This document shows positions 1 to 11,940 of a stretch of 64,000 nucleotides of DNA, one piece after another; within the stretch, counting starts at the first letter, position 1; each line of letters starts with the position of its first letter. Under the pieces are notes generated by a model. The model was not told where the DNA came from. It was given only the letters and a program-made list of their open reading frames with translations, and searched no databases. The stretch is from the NCBI GenBank assembly GCA_003550325.1, contig QKWP01000137.1, positions 231,554 to 295,553 on the forward strand. The letters run 5' to 3'. The position numbers were made by a program, and so were the translations under genes. The stretch is from Gigaspora rosea. Its lineage: Eukaryota; Glomeromycota; Glomeromycetes; Diversisporales; Gigasporaceae.

Positions 1-600
1 TAACTATAATGAAATATCAAAAGCGAAATTCGTTTTGTGTCAAATGACAGTTGACGCGCATTAGATAATAATTTATCATCTGAGGCACGTCACTTAACGA
101 TCGAAATCTGAGGTGTGTCAGCTGTCACCTGATGCACATGGTGATCTGAGGCACAACATATACGTACATATGCATGATTTTATTTACTGCATGTGCATGC
201 ATATATGATGTAACAAATAGATAAAAAAGCAATACCTGTTAGATAGAAACCTGTTCCTAAAACTTTATCATCGTCACCATAGGTTATTCAGCACTATCAC
301 TAATGAAAGGGCTATTTGGCACCTAAAAATTTTTTTATCCCCAGCCCTTCCTTGTAGTATAGACTACTAGATTCTATCAGGTTTCATGTGAATCTTTATT
401 TGAACTTTTTTGGCAGCATAGCTTATGTCTTTGGCAATTGATTTAAGTATATTAATAAGTATTTATGCAATTTTGAGATAGACGTAATACAAAAAGGGTT
501 ATATTTTAGTTTGAACTAGTGATGCAGACTATGGACAAACTGAATATGTCCTCTTTCTAAACTGACATTTTATATAATATTATTATAATATTGGTATATA
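1..600. other. AT-rich non-coding stretch
   Basis: No open frame of note on either strand. Around 30-150 there are loosely repeated short phrases (variants of 'ctgaggca' followed by 'gtca'), which look like a decayed repeat. It ends where the inverted-repeat arm of the neighbouring Mutator-like element begins. Confidence 0.5.
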
Positions 601-609
601 AAGAGATGC

Positions 610-1195
610 TTGTTATACTTAGTGTTCTGACCCATCATGAAAATTCCAATCCAGGTCACCTGCGGGTGGGTCACCTGGGTCATCCGGGTGAACACTAGGT
701 AATAAAAAAATTCTGCTACGGGTCACCCGGGTCACTGAGGTGAACAATATGTAATAGAAAAAATTTTGCTACAGGTCACCTGCGGGTAGGCAGTCTAATT
801 CTAAAAAAAAAAGTAAAATTTAATGTTATTGCATCTATTCACTGTTATTTTTTTTATCCAATTTATTAATCTTCATTATAGTCAATATTGCTCAACCAAT
901 CTATCAAACTCGTTTGGAGCAATAAAAATCATATGATCACAAAAACTTGTGTTCCATTGGGTTTGGTTCCAACAGGGTCGAACTGAGTTTCGGCAAGCAG
1001 GATAACATCTAGTGATGTGCCATTTATATGATGCCTGAAAAATTTTAGCGTACAGTACTTATAGTTCTTTTCTGGTATCTGATTGACTGGAACAAGTGAT
1101 CGGCAAAAATTTTAGCATACAGTACATACAGTACGTACATAATAAACTAGTCATAGCAGAAAAATGTTGAGATCACGTGATGAAGATCATTTCTG
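610..1195 (+). repeat. Left terminal inverted repeat of Mutator-like element
   Basis: This arm matches the reverse complement of roughly 7230-7520. Shared blocks, in order from the tip, are 'gtgttctgaccc', several GGGTCACC-type words, 'agtgatgtgcc', 'cagtac' repeats, 'actagtcat' and 'cagaaaaatgttgagatca'. The left arm is about twice as long as the right, so it carries extra internal repetition (two 'aaaaattttagc' blocks near 1040 and 1110). Long, internally repetitive TIRs around a transposase are typical of MULEs. I see no clear TSD. Confidence 0.65.
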
Positions 1196-1221
1196 GCTCG
1201 GGTCGACTCATTAATTGATTT

Positions 1222-1322
1222 TAAGTATTTATCGTATCACATTTTTTATACTTAACGTATCGCATTTTTTATACTTAACGTATCGCATTTTTTTCACTTA
1301 ACGTATCGCATTTTTTACACAT
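1222..1322. repeat. Short tandem repeat, ~26-bp unit, four copies
   Basis: The phrase 'cgtatcgcattttttatac' recurs four times head to tail with small changes. It lies just inside the left arm of the Mutator-like element and is non-coding. Confidence 0.7.
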
Positions 1323-1904
1323 AATCTGCATAATACCAGTTCAATTAGGGTATATTTTTTAAGCAAATGTTAGTGCGCAAAAATAACTTAAATTTTATAT
1401 TTTAGGAGCATTGAATTCACAATACTTAAGAATATTACACCATAATGCCATTATGATTCTGATTTTATTAAACGAGTGTGCTGCCTGAATTTACATTTAT
1501 TTTAGAGCAAGTTGAATATAACTTTCACAGCTGTTATTACTTTGCAAATGTCAAATTAAAGCAAGCTGATTTATTCAAAATTCATCTTTTGTGCATATTT
1601 TATTTTATAGAAAAATACTAAGTTCTAACGCATAATTTTTCTTATTTATTTACTGCATTACGATCTTGAACAATACCAATACACACAAGAATAAAACTAC
1701 TTTATTCAAAATTTAAAATTAACATATAAGTATTATCTTTTTTGCACCAGTTTATTTTTTTGACTTTTTTAACATATATCTTTATTTTTGTTTAAGATAC
1801 AAACGAATAAAATATCAAGGGTTAATTCTATAAAAAAAAAGAAATATCTCTCAAATATGTTGTACATTAGTTGAAAAAGTTAGCTATCATGTATAACGTT
1901 AGTT

Positions 1905-4470
1905 GAATAGCTTTCTCAAATGAATATTAACGCAACCAAAAAACTAGTTTTTCTATTCCTTGGTGGTTTCTATGTCCATTGCTGTTGTCTCGCATTAAGA
2001 GCTTCAATGCATACAATTGTTTCATCAACGAGAGGCTGTTTGAGTGTTTTGTATGCTTCAAAAAGCTTATCGTTGTTAATATTTTTGGTCATAATTTTTA
2101 TTAATGTCTCATATGTTTTCATATCTGCCCTTAACTCTTCTTTCCTGCCTTCAATAATAGTATTTGATTGGAAACAAGTGCTCTTATTTCATGAGATATT
2201 ATTTTTGATTCTTCAACTTCTACACTATTATATTGTGAGGCGTTATTCCAAGAGTTATTATCTGAGTTGATTCTTGGAAAACTTGACTCATTGAAGGTGA
2301 TTAATGAATAGTCATGGCGTCATATCATGGTAATAAATCGAGGAAAAAACTCAGGATTTTTGGTAGAATATTTAATTATAAGATGTTTACATAACAAATA
2401 AGGGCTATATATGAAGGCATAGTATGAGCAAACCCATATATTTGTATTAGTATAATATCTATTTTCTATATTAATATTCTTTTCTAGAGCTTCCTTCCAA
2501 TCATGTTTGAATAAATCTCACCATGATGGAAAATCGCGATTATATTGGAACCTTCGCCAAGCATTTTCCATATCTGGGACTAATTCTTTTATAAGGATTT
2601 GGGTCAAGCGGTCAAGGCGTGGGCGATTACAGTTATACTTATAGTTATATTTAAGAACATGCTAGTGGGATTCAACAATCATAGTGGTTCTTGCTATGGG
2701 CATGGCTTTTGGATATGATGCTTGGGCAAAAAGTATCCAATCTTTTTTATTATACCAATTTACCCATAGATATCCCCATAATTTAGGGAGATTTTTTTGC
2801 TAGCAAAATTGATAAATTTCAGAAATGCTTTGATAATAGATTTGCTCAGTGGTAAGAAAGGTATTTTTGTCTACTGGAATAAGTGAATATAGTATCGCAT
2901 GCCTTTTTAACATTAATAACAAATCTTTTACTAAATTTTCAGGACATAATGCATTTTGTTGTCCATCAGGAAGCCAATTTGGGTCAACAAATGCAAATTG
3001 CTAATGTGCTTTGGTTGCTTTTTGTGTAGAATACTGACTTATACATGATTTTTTTTCTTTTAGTTTACGTTCGATTGCATATTCCACATGCCAGAGACAA
3101 AGTTGAATTACTGATATTTGGGACCATGCCTCCTGGATGGCAGCGATTTCACCAGAATCTTTGTCTAGGAGTAAAAGGTTGGCAAAACCCTTTCATTCCG
3201 TAAACTAACAAAGAATTCCTTGAGTACGCCAACCCGTGTATGTACAATATAATTAGAATCTGAGAGATGCTCTTCTGGCACAGCATAGGTATCCAGGTAT
3301 AAATATGCAAGTGGAACACCATATCCACCACAATTCATATTCACTGAAAATAGTTCAAACCGTTCCCAGTTTGTTTTAAATATTGAATCGATTATAATTT
3401 CACTAATATATTCTTTTTTTAGATTTTGAACAAATGGTGTTATAAATCCAAGTGAACATACAAAATCATTTTTACGGTATTGAATGACTTTGTACCCCAT
3501 ATTTACTAACTCTCTTTGTTCTATAAAATTTTTGGATGATTTTACTTGTTACATACAGCTTTAATGAAAGCTTGTTTACCCGATAATACACTTGCTGGTA
3601 AGTATGTAATGATGGGTTAATTAGATTCTCATTACAAAGTTGCTTATAAAACTCAACTCTTCGTAAGCTATGATTAATATTTTGTTCTATCCATGCTATA
3701 GCATTTATTAGAAAATTAGTTTCTCTATACGTGGGATTCTTGTGAGCTATCAGATGTTGCATAGATATCATGACTTGCTGCTCACAGAGATCTATTTTAA
3801 TTACAGCATTTCCATTACAGGGATAGCGATCAATAGCAGGTCGTGCCTCACTTATTCTTTTCGCAGGCTGGTCATTCAGATTTTTGTATTGACATTCAAG
3901 TTTCTAGGTGCAACCTAAATAGGCTGTTGCACATCCAGTGTATTGACCATTCTTTCTGTTGATGTACAAATTTCGAAGTTCCCAATAGTATTCAGATCCT
4001 AGTTGGAGAGGTATAGTTAAAACTTTAATAATATTACGAAATTTCTCGACTTCTTTATTTTGGTCAGATTCAGGCGATGGTGCTTCTTCATTAACTAATT
4101 CTCCTTCAATTTTTACTTTTACTGAGAATGCGACATGGTCATATTCTTCTTCACTTTTAAAGTTTGTAAGCACCAAATCCTAAAGATCACACAGATTATA
4201 AAGAAGCCCGTTATTATTTTCATCACTATCAACAATTTCAATTCTGATTTCATCATCGTCAATTAAGGTCAAAGAAGAAGCACTTTCAGCATTGGCAGAT
4301 CTAGCATTCTGGATACTTTGTCGACTTTTTTCAGTGCAAGGGTTGCATATTGCAAATTTTTTTGTCTTGTTCCCTCGCTACCTTATAAATTCAAGGACGG
4401 GTTTGGTTTTGTTGCAATGGATGCAATACCCAGTTTCTTCAGCATCAACAATGTTATTTTGGTTATTCAT
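1905..4470 (-). pseudogene. Mutator-like (MULE) transposase, degraded
   Basis: Read leftwards from the ATG at 4470, the translation shows a CxxC pair (C-I-H-C, then C-N-P-C about 25 residues on) resembling a zinc-binding N-terminus. The MULE catalytic core follows. First acid: 'SEIIIDSIFKTNWERF' (near 3390). Second acid: 'LLLLDKDSGEIAA', then 'LCLWH', a C-x2-H just after it (3090-3180). Glutamate: 'IVESHWHVLKYNYK' (near 2640). The C-terminus runs to about 1910 with 'FEAYKTLKQPLVDETI'. The frame is broken many times: a frameshift after the first CxxC, stops near 4180 and 3902, and frameshifts near 3500, 3165 and 2190. The mapped acids are still recognisable, so decay is moderate. It lies between matching inverted arms and is presumably their original transposase. 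The plus-strand frame at 1920-2270 is an antisense shadow of the C-terminus. Confidence 0.8.
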
Positions 4471-4895
4471 TTTTTTTGTTTAGTTTCTAACGTGTTTATA
4501 TATTTATATATTTTTTATAGTCTTGTTAAGGCTGCAATATTTTGATAAGTGAATGCTTTTAATATACAACTAGATGGATTCAGAAGATGGTAGAAAATAA
4601 TTCTAAGGATTGAGATCTCTTCCCTCTTGTAAGATATTTGGAAATCAAGTCAATTTTTAGACCTTATGGAGCATAAGCATTTTTATTTATGTTAATTTGT
4701 TATTTTCTTTATTAATTAATCTTACAAGTTGTTTTTTTACATAGGAAAAACGTTTGTGAATTTATAAGAAATATATGGAGCTAAAAATACACAATAAGTT
4801 TCACTAATAAATTAGTCACAGGTCATTAATATAAATATTAATGAATCGCATTATTAGTATCTTAAAGCTTATTTTCCTGGGAACATATAAGTGTC

Positions 4896-4957
4896 ATTAA
4901 AAGAAAACCCGAAAATTTAAATATAAGTCATTTAAATTTTCGGGTTTTCTTTTAACT
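4896..4957. repeat. Near-perfect 24-bp hairpin
   Basis: 'aaaagaaaacccgaaaattt' is followed within about 12 bases by its reverse complement 'aaattttcgggttttctttt'. The rest of 4480-5410 is AT-rich with no open frame I would call. It could be a tiny fold-back element; a terminator role cannot be judged. Confidence 0.7.
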
Positions 4958-5416
4958 ACACTCATATCTTGTAACTTAAAGGGCATATATATAAATAAAC
5001 ATGTCTTTAAATATAATAATACGATCCTTGCACTGCTAATAGTTCGTTATGTTAGTATAAATAATGGGCCAAAAATTATAAGGTCACTATGGTTTCGAAT
5101 ATCTAACAGATTATACATCGATCCTGACTTGTCCACGTGATATGTTCATTAAGCGTCATCTTTAAACCTAAGCATAATTTGTACTACTAATCTTATTATT
5201 ACATATATTTCATTACTTTCAATCCAATGCCAAATATAAGTTTTTTTGAAATTACTATTGTTTTGCATTTATATGGTCCTATAAACGAAAAACATTAACT
5301 TGATTAATTGGGTTTTTTATTCGATATTGGATTTTAACGCCTTGGTAAAAAGCTTGTGCAAAATATATTAGTACTTAAATCATTGTGTAATTCTGCTTGA
5401 AATACATAAAATTTTT

Positions 5417-5664
5417 TAAAATTAAATGTCGCAGCTAATGCTGAAAACGGCTGATGCTGAAATTTTGACCTATTTTGATATGAAAATTTAAAATTTTTTT
5501 GTGGTGATTTTTTTGTTTTTGTCTTATAGGGTTAGGGTGAGGTTTGGAAGTAGATTTGATATTTGAAGAGTATTTGTGGATTTTAGCAGGGCTTATAGTT
5601 TCAAATCGAGATCCCAAATTTCAGCATCAGCCGTTTTCAGCATCAGCTGCGACATTAAATTTTA
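5417..5664. mobile_element. MITE, ~248 bp, with ~45-bp TIRs
   Basis: The left end carries 'taaatgtcgcagctaatgct' then 'gaaaacggctgatgctgaa'. The right end is its reverse complement, with only a few mismatches. The loop contains 'tagggttagggtgagg'. There is no coding capacity. The related words 'gcagctaatgctgaaaa' occur in the 3' flank of the kelch gene near 19225. I could not fix a TSD in the AT-rich flanks. Confidence 0.8.
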
Positions 5665-5982
5665 ACAGCATTTATTTGAGTGAAATACATTTGGTAGCTA
5701 CTAGTGAACAATGAAGCTGTCAAAAGTTCTTCAATGAATTTATTGTTACTACATATGGGCTGATCGATGTGATATAACAATGTGATATATGCAAGGTTAC
5801 ATTAATCTGATGATCAACGTAATGTGTCTTTGTTTTGTCTTCTTATTTCTGTATTTATAAAATATACAATGTACAGTATATAAATAGATAATAATAATGA
5901 ATAATAATTTATTAAACAATTTATATTAATATAGCATTTTTATTAATTAATTACAACGTGCAAAAATAAGGCTGAAGCACTA

Positions 5983-6653
5983 CTAGTCGATTTATTACTT
6001 GAGGCTGCAAGGTATTTCACAGATCAGTATAGTATAGGTGAGCAAATCCGTATAGTATAGGCCGAATTTTTAATCTATACTATACTGTTCCAGGATAATA
6101 AATATTGGCGTTAGGGTTAGGAATTTGATCAGTATAGTATAGTTCTAAAAATTCGGTCTATACTATATGGAACTGCTCACCTATACCATACTGATCTGCT
6201 ATAATCTTTTTTTTCATTACAACTATCCCGAGTAATTGTATATACAACCTCTCCAAAAGAAGTATACTGAGTTTTAGCAATCAAATCCACACCATTAACC
6301 GTTAACCCAACTATATACTCGTTAGGAACTGGATAGCCACTTTGTTGAGTTCGCTTTACTTGTGGTGGATAAAACCAAGATGTAAAATTTTATAAAGGTA
6401 TTGTTTTTTTTTGTTTTCCAATCAGCCATATTACATATATATTCGGATAATCATCAATAATTCTCTGACAATTGGTTTGTATATTGTCTTGCCGACAAAT
6501 CTCCTGAAGAGGATACCGAGTAGAACGAGTTTCTTGTAAACATAATTCAGACTTTTTTTTTTCTTTCTTGTTTATTTGGAGAAAGCGTTTTTCAAAAAAA
6601 AAATTCAAGAATTGTTTTTCCGATGTACAAAGTCTAACAAAATTAAAAAACAA
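5983..6653 (-). pseudogene. Unrecognised reading frame inside the MULE, interrupted by a MITE
   Basis: From the ATG at 6653 a frame of 87 codons runs to a TAA at 6390. The same frame then continues open for about 60 more codons with clearly protein-like content, including 'YPVPNEYIVGLTVNGVDLIA' and 'YTSFGEVVYTITRD'. A MITE (6020-6198) interrupts it. Joining across the MITE keeps the frame for nine further codons to a stop near 5983. I do not recognise the family. It is transcribed in the same direction as the transposase and lies upstream of it, inside the same inverted arms. It could be an accessory MULE protein or a captured host fragment. Confidence 0.5.
6020..6198. mobile_element. MITE, ~179 bp
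   Basis: Ends 'cagatcagtatagtataggt' and its imperfect reverse complement at 6180-6198. A second inner inverted block ('ggccgaattttt' against 'aaaaattcggtc') brings the paired region close to the full length. The loop holds 'ggcgttagggttagg'. It sits inside the unrecognised frame at 5983-6653. Confidence 0.8.
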
Positions 6654-6659
6654 AAAATT

Positions 6660-7229
6660 TTATAAAAGTAAAGTGTTAGAATGTTATATACAAACACAGC
6701 CGTAAACAACAGAACAAAATTATTGAGCACGCGTAGATGTTGAATTAACGTCTACCTATGACCTACATCGGAAAAAACTCATTGCCAACTCATTACCAAC
6801 TCATTACCAACTCATTATCAACCCGCTTTTCAAGCTTTTGATAGGTTAGAAGAAACGATTTTTTTTTCTAGAAAGAACGATTGCTGTGATATTTTTAAGT
6901 AAATCAAAATCTAATTATTACGTAATAGATCTGTTTGGTAAATCTTGTACAAATCCGGATTACCCCTCTCACATATCACACAAATGAGTCCGATCAGCCC
7001 ATATGAGAACCCGGTGGCATATAATACATGAATAAACATACTGTATATGTAAGCATCTACCCGGATAAATATTTTAAAGGCAAAGCTTAGTTTTCCTTTT
7101 TATTATACAATAATTAAGCGATATGTGGTTAAAAAATAAAATAAAATAAATAATAAATAAGAGGCATCTAAGAGCATATGTTCAAAGATATTTGATATTG
7201 ATATGCAATCATATTGGTTCGGAAGGCCG
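6660..7229. other. Non-coding stretch inside the MULE
   Basis: Contains a three-fold short direct repeat 'ccaactcattaccaactcat' near 6783-6815 and simple A/T tracts near 7130. Otherwise nothing recognisable. It may hold the 5' region of the 6653 reading frame. Confidence 0.4.
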
Positions 7230-7520
7230 GGAAAAGATCATCATGTGATCTCAACATTTTTCTGCCATGACTAGTCTATTAGTACGTACAGTACCCATAG
7301 TACAGTATGTATAGTACTGTACACGGCACATCACTTAATAACATTCCTAATTATAACCAACCTATATGGGTCACCCATGTGGGTGACCCATGGGTTGACC
7401 CACAGGTGACCCGCAAGTTGACCACTCAGGTGGGCCATAATTCAACCCGGGTCACCCGCCCACACGCGGGTGACCCAGGTAATACTTACCCGGGTCAGAA
7501 CACAAGTTATACTAACATTT
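7230..7520 (-). repeat. Right terminal inverted repeat of Mutator-like element
   Basis: Reverse complement of the left arm (610-1195): 'tgatctcaacatttttctgc', 'actagtc', 'gtacagta' words, 'ggcacatcactta', then a run of GGGTGACCC-type palindromic words and 'cagaacacaag' at the tip. The 80-codon plus-strand frame across it (7307-7549) is an artefact of the repeat. Confidence 0.65.
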
Positions 7521-7645
7521 GGATATATCAACAAAATTTTCATTGCTAAAGAATGTTAGTATAACCAGAGTGATGTGTATCACCTTCCCTATAAAAAATT
7601 TTATGAAATTTTAAATGAATTATATGAAATATTTAGTATAATTCT

Positions 7646-8641
7646 CAGTATTTAAAATTCAGATCCAAAATTACTTGCACAAATGCAAGTAATACACAGG
7701 TTTTAGGTGCACAAACAATTAATTGATTGCACATTTGTACATATAAAAAAAATTTTACTTGCACATATGTACATGTAAAAAAATTATTGAGGTAGATAAA
7801 TATAGTAAAATCTTCAATTTGCAAATTATTATTATATTTATTGGTTATTGTTTAACTAAAAGAGACTATCTCATTAACTAAATTGGTGCAGAATAAAGGT
7901 TAAACTATCAACTAAATTAATACAAATACAGCTATTCTCCCATATAATTACCTTCTATAGTCACAAACTCTATATAATTACACCATAATATAATACTATT
8001 TAATTAGATTAAAAATACCTCTATACGGTTACAATTATATTATAAACACTATTTTTAGAATTTGTTGACCAATTTTAATCAGAAAAGTTACAATTTTAAT
8101 AATTAAATTAGCTTTTATGAACAAAAAAAATTGTTCAAAAAAATAAAATACACCTACTCTGAAATTTTTATGCAAATTAGATAAATTCTTATTAGTATTG
8201 TTTTTTATTTTACTTACTCTAAAATTTTATAAATCAATTGATATTTTATTAACATGAGGTTTTTACATTTCTATAAAAAAATTACAAATTTATTTAGCTA
8301 TATTCAAAGGTATATAAAATGAAAAACAGTACTAATAAAAAGTTTTCTGATTTGCATAAAAAAATAATAACTAATATTTTTAAATTTTATTGATTATATT
8401 AAAGCTTCCAAAAAATAAAATAAGATTGGCTGATTATTTTTTGTGCATTAAAATTTTTAATTCTTGATGCATATTATTTTTTGTGCATAAAAATTTTAAT
8501 TCTTGTTGCACATTATTTTTTTGTGCAATCATTTAAATTAATTTTAAATGCATGCATGTGCATTTACTTATCTAGGTTTTTATGCACAAATAAAAAAGTA
8601 GTTGCACATGTGCATCTTGTGCAAGCCAATTTTAAACACTG
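7646..8641. mobile_element. hAT-like non-autonomous element, 996 bp, 8-bp TSD
   Basis: Begins CAGTATTTAAAATT and ends AATTTTAAACACTG. It is flanked on both sides by the identical 8-mer ATAATTCT (7638-7645 and 8642-8649). CAG...CTG ends with an 8-bp TSD are hallmarks of hAT elements. The subterminal zones contain many 'ttgcaca'/'tgtgcaa' words on opposite strands, possible transposase-binding repeats. Near 8437-8530 a ~40-bp phrase ('ttttttgtgcataaaaattt') is tandemly repeated about three times. No transposase frame is visible. Confidence 0.85.
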
Positions 8642-8649
8642 ATAATTCT

Positions 8650-9089
8650 GTAGTTTATATACCAGATATGGAAAATTTAACTAGGCTGCTATCAAATATC
8701 AATCCAAATAAGATAATTTTCCAAGTTATATCCTGGCCCAATTCTAATCAAAAACAATGATTGCTTAAGTATTTTAAAATGATAGTCAAATTTCTTGTGC
8801 TTTGGCTTATAACTGTAATAAGAACACACTATATTATTTTTATTAACTTTTATATACATAAATCAACTATTTACAAATATGATATATGTGATTATAAAAG
8901 GAATGATTTTTTTATAAAAGAATTAAAAAATTTGTACAAGGAAATCAATTGTTTGTCAAGATATAATATTGAGAAATTGAAATAATCAATACAATATATG
9001 AATCATTTTCTATCAAAATATTAGAAATGCTATCATCAACACAAATATTTGTTTACAGTAGCACCAGATTGTATATAAAATTTGTAATT
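8650..9089. other. AT-rich stretch, no supported gene
   Basis: A 74-codon frame at 8761-8985 is rich in I, Y, K and N, as expected from random AT-rich DNA. It shows no family motif and is not called. Confidence 0.4.
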
Positions 9090-9777
9090 CAATCTTTTTT
9101 ACTGCAATTAAGTGAGCTACTTGCCTTATTTTTATTATCATAATTTATTCTAATTCAAATTAACTATTCTATAATATTTCTTATATTATGCTATTGTATC
9201 TGTCACTATTGCAATATGATGACTACTATATGTAATTAATATTGATTAGTTTGATCAAATATCCTGATTTCTATTATCAGCTACTGCACTTATTCCAGTA
9301 ATCACAATATCTAGAGAAGTTTGAGTTAGTTTGCGTTGAAATTAATATGATATTTATTATAAGTTACTAAAAAAATTCTGTTACTGATTTATAACTATTC
9401 AGGTAACTACAATATGGTTAATATAAGCTAATTTGCATTGAAATTATTATGATTTCTATCATGAGTTATTGAAATATTTCATCAGAACTTACTTACTATT
9501 CTAGTAATTACAGAAATTGTATCATGAGTTACTGCAAATAATTCTGTTCTAAAACTCTAGAACCTACAGTAACTACAATATCCGATTAAGATGTGTTGGT
9601 TTACATTGGATTATCATGATTTCTACTGAAATTTACTGCGAATAAATTTGTTACAAAACTTCCTCATTATTCTAGCATCTATGATATGTAGGTAAGGCAT
9701 GTTAGTTTGCATTTGATTTTTATAATGATTTACTCAAAAAATTTTATTATTTATTTTGCTATTCCAGTGACTAGAGG

Positions 9778-9925
9778 TTGGAACCGGTTTTAAATATTTA
9801 AGTTTATCACATCAAAATTCGAGTTTATCACGCCAAAATTCGATAATTGATGTGATAAACTCGAATTTTGGTGTGATAAACTCTAATTTTGATGTGATAA
9901 ACTCGAATATTTAAAACTGGCTATA
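9778..9925. mobile_element. MITE built from a ~22-bp tandem, inserted in the minisatellite
   Basis: Outer inverted ends: 'ccggttttaaatatt' against 'aatatttaaaactgg'. Inside, the word 'gagtttatcacatcaaaatt' appears about twice on one arm and three times, inverted, on the other, so nearly the whole element folds back. The ~103-bp sentence is broken by it on both sides. Confidence 0.75.
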
Positions 9926-10461
9926 AGTTTAAGTTAGTTCATATTGGGATTGTTGTGATTTCTATTGTGTTTTAAAGGTATGTCGGTTTGCATTTAAGTT
10001 AATGTGATTTGAGCTATTGAAAAAAGTTCTGTTATAGGATTTACTTGCTATTTTGAATAAGAAGAGTTAATTTGCATTAGAGTTAACATGCTTTCTATTG
10101 TTAGCTATTCAAACAAAATTCTGTTACAGTACTTACTCTATATTGACGACTATAATACACGTGTATACAATTAAGTTTGAATTAGAATTGTCATAATTTT
10201 ATTATAAATTACTGTAAATAATTTTGATACAGAATTTACTCACTATCCTAATACCACAATATGTGATTTAGTTTGCATTGGAATTGTCATGATTTCTATT
10301 GTGATACTGTAAATAATTTTGTTACAAAACTCTCATTATTTCAATGACTATAATATGTAGCTAAGGTGAGTTGTTTGCATTAGAATTGTTATAATCTCCA
10401 TAATGAACTGCTTAAAAAAATTTTATTATAGTATTTACTTCTATTCTGGTGACCACAATAG

Positions 10462-10805
10462 TTACGGATTAACTTGCTGAAATCCATTTTTCAAAATACC
10501 ATTCCTCAAAATCGTATACTGAAATCCATTTACTAACAGGGCACAATTGGTCCCTGCCATTTTATTTTATTGACAAGTTTATTTTACCGACAAGTTTTTT
10601 TAAAAGTTGCACTAATTCTAAACCTGACCCTAACGACACTGACTGGAATTACATTGTTAGTGAACTGTCGGAAACTTAATTGTCGGTGGAGTGATTATCG
10701 GTGAAATAAACAGAATCCGAAATGCCTTGTCAGGAAAAAGAGATATCAAAGTTATGGAGTCAGAGAAAAGGCATTTCGGGAGGTGGAATTCGTGAAAGTG
10801 AGAAG
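10462..10805. mobile_element. Insert of MITE-like sequence in the minisatellite
   Basis: This segment does not follow the ~103-bp sentence. It contains 'accgacaag' and 'tgtcggtggagtgattatc', words shared with the element in the first intron of the kelch genes. It also has a perfect 12-bp inverted pair, 'ccgaaatgcctt' at 10717-10728 and its complement at 10768-10779. The boundaries are approximate. Confidence 0.5.
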
Positions 10806-11289
10806 CAACGAACCACAATATGTAGTCAAAATGAGATAGTTTTCATTGCGAGTTACTATAAAAAAATATATTACAGAACTTACTTGCTATTCTTGGATAA
10901 TAATTTGCGCTAAAGTTTGGATTAGTTATTATTGAAATTGTTGTGGTTTCTATCATGAGTTATTGTGAATTATTCTGCTACGGAACTTACTTGCCATTCT
11001 GTTGACTACAATATGTGGTTGAGGTGAGTTAGTTTGCGCTAGAATTAACGTGGTTTCTATCGAGCTACTGAAACAATTTTGTTACAAAACTTACTCGTTA
11101 TTTTGATAATCACAATATGTGGTTAAGGTGGTTAGTTTACGTTGGAATTATCATAATTTTTATCACGAGTATTGCAGTAAAAATTCTGTTAGAGAACGTA
11201 CTCTCTATTTCAGTGATTTCTATCGTCAATACTGTAAAAATTCTGTTGAAAAACCTATTATTCTTTTGATACAATGTGGTTAATAAATG

Positions 11290-11930
11290 CATATTATTAA
11301 CGTTATCTATATTATCTTAGTCAATAATATCAAAAAGATATGTAGAATGCATAGCGCGCAAAAGTTGGTTTTAAAAAACATAAATAGATGATTGTCATAG
11401 TTAATACGTTACTACAGATGTTTCTATGCCTTAATTCGTATAACCTTGATTTTCTCGATATACATTTTTGATATAAAGTTTGGCATATATTTAGTAAACT
11501 AGTAAACACAATAAAATCCTTTAAGAATGCATCATAATTATGGGAAAATAACTATAATCGGTAATGATCCGAGAGTAAATCGCAATTAGCATGTATTTTT
11601 GGTATATCGTACAATGTACGTACGTGCATATAGTTTTAAATAAAGTTTAAATTTAACTATGGAATCGAACTTAAAAATCTTATAAATGCAACATGAATTT
11701 GATAAAAATTTTTTGGTGAGTATATATAATTTTTCATCTTTTTATCTTAAAAGGCAATTTGGCAGGTCACTAGCAAGACACGAAACCAATGAGTCAGCCG
11801 GCACATGCCCAAACAATAATTTTTAGGGCAATGATCAGAAGCAGATCACCGAAAAAAAGGCAATGATCAGAAGCAAATCATCGAAAATATTGAAGAGGGT
11901 TAATTAACTCCAAATTTGAAATCAAATACA
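11290..11930. other. Intergenic, upstream of kelch copy A
   Basis: No open frame or repeat structure stands out apart from a short direct repeat, 'ggcaatgatcagaagca', near 11829-11875. Confidence 0.4.
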
Positions 11931-11940
11931 CATATGTATA

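Larger units (their letters stand above)
9090..11290. repeat. Degenerate minisatellite, period ~103 bp
   Basis: A sentence of about 100-106 bp recurs roughly 17-20 times with heavy divergence. Its pieces, in order, are 'tagtttgcattggaattgtc', 'atgatttctatcatgagtta', 'ctg(c)aaataattctgttaca', 'gaacttactcactattc' and 'tgactacaatatgtggt'. Successive 'tttctat' landmarks are spaced about 99-106 bp (for example 10192, 10291, 10394; 10948, 11051, 11157). The array is interrupted by a MITE (9778-9925) and by another insert (about 10462-10805). I see no coding frame through it. The function is unknown; possibilities are a decayed satellite or the interior of a large element. Confidence 0.8.

Noticed and set aside
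1920-2270. 116-codon plus-strand frame
   Set aside because: It is antisense to the C-terminal part of the MULE transposase, which gives a family-like translation on the minus strand.
7307-7549. 80-codon frame with repeated H, V, D, P
   Set aside because: It is generated by GGGTGACCC repeats of the MULE inverted arm.
9090-11290. CRISPR-like array
   Set aside because: Units of ~103 bp are divergent throughout, without conserved repeats and unique spacers, and the genome is eukaryotic.
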